Positions 62,692 through 64,000 of a stretch of 64,000 nucleotides of DNA are shown piece after piece (positions within the stretch are counted from its first letter, which is position 1; each line of letters begins with the position of its first letter). Below the pieces are notes generated by a model. It worked only from the letters and a program-made list of their open reading frames with translations. It ran no database searches and was not told the DNA's origin. The DNA lies in assembly GCA_036501025.1 (NCBI GenBank), contig DASYBB010000067.1:48187-112186 (forward strand). The letters are read 5' to 3'. This DNA is from DASUBV01 sp036501025 (lineage in GTDB: Bacteria; Actinomycetota; Actinomycetes; Streptosporangiales; Streptosporangiaceae). Both the position numbers and the translations under genes were made by a program.

Positions 62692-63345
62692 ATGCCGGTC
62701 AGCGAGTTCCATCGCGAGATCGCCACCATCGCGCTGCGGGCCGCGGCCGGGCACGGCTTTGCCCTGGCCGGCGGGAACGCGTTAATCGCGCACGGGATCG
62801 TCGACCGGCCCACCGAGGACGTCGACCTGTTCACCGACCAGGATGACGGGGTGGCCCGGGCCGCCGGCGCCGTGGAGGGCGTGCTGCGCGGCGCGGGGTT
62901 CGGGGTCGAGCGCCTGGACCAGGCCGGCGACCTCGCGGAGGTCTTCGAGGGGATGGGCGACGGGCTGGCCGAGTGGATCGTGACCGCGCCCGGCGGCCGG
63001 GAGATGCTGCTCCAGATGGCCTACTTCGACCGGGACCGGGCGCCGGTGATCATGGACTTCGGGCCGGTCCTGGACCTGGAGGATGTTGTCGGCGGGAAGG
63101 TCTGCGCGCTGGCCAGCCGGGTGGAGCCGCGTGACTTCGTGGACACGGCCGCGGCCCTCGGCCGGTACAGCGTGAGCCAGCTGATCGACTTCGCCCGGCG
63201 GCTGGACCCGGGGCTGACCCGGCGGGACTTCACCGGCGCGGGCCGGATGCTCGACCAGCTGGACGACGAGGTGTTCCTCCGGTACGGCCTCAGCGAGGCA
63301 GATGTCGGCGGGCTGCGGAAGGCCATGGCGGCCTGGCCCAGGTAA
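62692..63345 (+). CDS. nucleotidyltransferase of the AbiEii/AbiGii toxin family
   Basis: 217 residues. The nucleotidyltransferase core is FALAGGNALIAHGIVDRPTEDVDLFT (GG and DxD residues); LEDVVGGKVCALASRVEPRDFVD is the conserved helical block of the family. AbiEii proteins are toxins of type IV-like abortive-infection systems and modify tRNA or other targets. The tight link to the preceding small gene supports a toxin-antitoxin or phage-defence module. The partner is not the canonical AbiEi winged-helix antitoxin. Confidence 0.82.
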   Translation: MPVSEFHREIATIALRAAAGHGFALAGGNALIAHGIVDRPTEDVDLFTDQDDGVARAAGAVEGVLRGAGFGVERLDQAGDLAEVFEGMGDGLAEWIVTAPGGREMLLQMAYFDRDRAPVIMDFGPVLDLEDVVGGKVCALASRVEPRDFVDTAAALGRYSVSQLIDFARRLDPGLTRRDFTGAGRMLDQLDDEVFLRYGLSEADVGGLRKAMAAWPR

Positions 63346-63399
63346 GCCAGGCAACCAGGTGGCTAGAAAACCAGGTGGCTCGATAGCCAGGTAAGGACG

Positions 63400-64000
63400 T
63401 CACTGCAGGAACGTCGCGTACAGCAGGTACCCGTTGAGCACGATGATCAGCCCGGCCACGGCGGCCGCGGCCCACGTGGTGAGGCTCCGGTTGACCAGGG
63501 TGCCCATGACGTCGGCGCGGCGGGTGAGCAGGATCAGCGGGACCAGGGCCAGCGGGATGCCGAACGACAGGACGACCTGGGAGATGACCAGGCTGCCGGT
63601 CGGCGGCAGCCCGGCGGCCAGCACGACCAGGGCGGGCACCATGGTGATGGCGCGGCGCAGGAAGACCGGGATGCGGCGGCCGATGAAGCCCTGCATCACG
63701 ACCTGGCCGGCGTAGGTGCCGACGCTGGAGGAGGACAGGCCGGAGGCCAGCAGCGCGACGGCGAAGGCCAGCGCCGCGCCGCCGCCGAGCAGCCGCCCGA
63801 GGTCGGCGTGCGCGGCCTGGAGCGACCCGCCCAGGGCGGTGACCCCGCCCCGGCGGAACAGGGCCGCGGCGACGAACAGCATGGCCAGGTTGATCAGCCC
63901 CGCGGCGCCGAGGGCGACGATCACGTCGATCCGCTGGAAGCGCATCAGCTGGCGGCGCTCGCCGTCGTCGGCGACCGACACCCGGCCCTTGGTCAGGGCC
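63400..64000 (-). CDS. Nramp-family Mn2+/Fe2+ transporter (N-terminal part outside window)
   Basis: C-terminal ~199 residues of a divalent-metal:proton symporter in the plasma membrane. The frame is open at the window edge. LLASGLSSSSVGTYAGQVVMQGFIGRRIPVFLRR is the conserved Nramp region around helix 8-9, and several further hydrophobic helices follow to the end (TTWAAAAVAGLIIVLNGYLLY). Relatives are ~410-440 residues, so about half is missing. The 54-bp gap before it carries two AACCAGGTGGCT copies. Confidence 0.9.
   Translation of the reverse strand, partial: ALTKGRVSVADDGERRQLMRFQRIDVIVALGAAGLINLAMLFVAAALFRRGGVTALGGSLQAAHADLGRLLGGGAALAFAVALLASGLSSSSVGTYAGQVVMQGFIGRRIPVFLRRAITMVPALVVLAAGLPPTGSLVISQVVLSFGIPLALVPLILLTRRADVMGTLVNRSLTTWAAAAVAGLIIVLNGYLLYATFLQ

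Overview
The window is high-GC DNA from an actinobacterium (Actinomycetota). The support is a cvnABCD-type conservon, a homologue of the mycothiol-dependent nitroreductase Rv2466c, a mycobacterial-type RpiB without the usual catalytic cysteine, PriA in place of plain HisA, an LpqY/SugABC-like sugar importer, many GTG starts, ATGA/GTGA gene overlaps, and several start codons preceded at 6-7 nt by a TAnnnT box (leaderless pattern). Frequent Gly/Ala/Pro-rich insertions inside enzymes suggest a soil lineage such as Streptosporangiales, Frankiales or Streptomycetales; the genus cannot be resolved. No rRNA, tRNA, CRISPR array, insertion sequence or prophage was seen.

Layout. 1-9 kb: a pepN fragment cut by the edge, a DsbA-like nitroreductase, a secreted protein, an aldehyde dehydrogenase, rpiB, an Eis-like acetyltransferase and a membrane PP2C phosphatase. 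9-13.3 kb, minus strand: the conservon (NIT-domain sensor kinase, roadblock protein, DUF742 protein, small GTPase). 14-23.5 kb: a tight hopanoid operon hpnC-hpnD-hpnE-polyprenyl synthase-shc-hpnG/ispH-hpnH, closed by a strong hairpin. HpnC/D/E make squalene from farnesyl diphosphate, Shc cyclises it, HpnH adds adenosine and HpnG removes adenine. IspH, fused to HpnG, supplies the isoprenoid precursors.

23.6-33.7 kb: a GT39-type membrane glycosyltransferase, a MacB/FtsX-like exporter pair, a multidomain SpoIIE phosphatase, a flavin monooxygenase, a siderophore-interacting protein and a divergent metal-receptor protein. 33.8-35.2 kb: two copies of a ~195-bp structured repeat flank a divergent arsR/cysteine-protein pair. 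Then come a detached hisG and, at 36.4-44.6 kb, a LacI-regulated oligosaccharide importer with a GH13 glucosidase.

45-51 kb: the his operon hisD-C-B-H-A(priA)-F-I, preceded by a decayed methyltransferase. 51-60.7 kb: a DUF574 methyltransferase, a maltokinase-cap protein, a four-gene minus-strand operon (phosphoesterase, APH-type kinase, two oxidoreductases), a VOC protein, an epimerase/AraC pair and a DrrAB-type exporter facing its TetR regulator across a double palindrome. 61-64 kb: two membrane proteins, a likely AbiEii-type toxin pair and the end of an Nramp metal transporter.

The most novel-looking items are the HpnG-IspH fusion, the two-copy structured repeat, and the paired TGAC-N6-GTCA palindromes upstream of the hopanoid operon.
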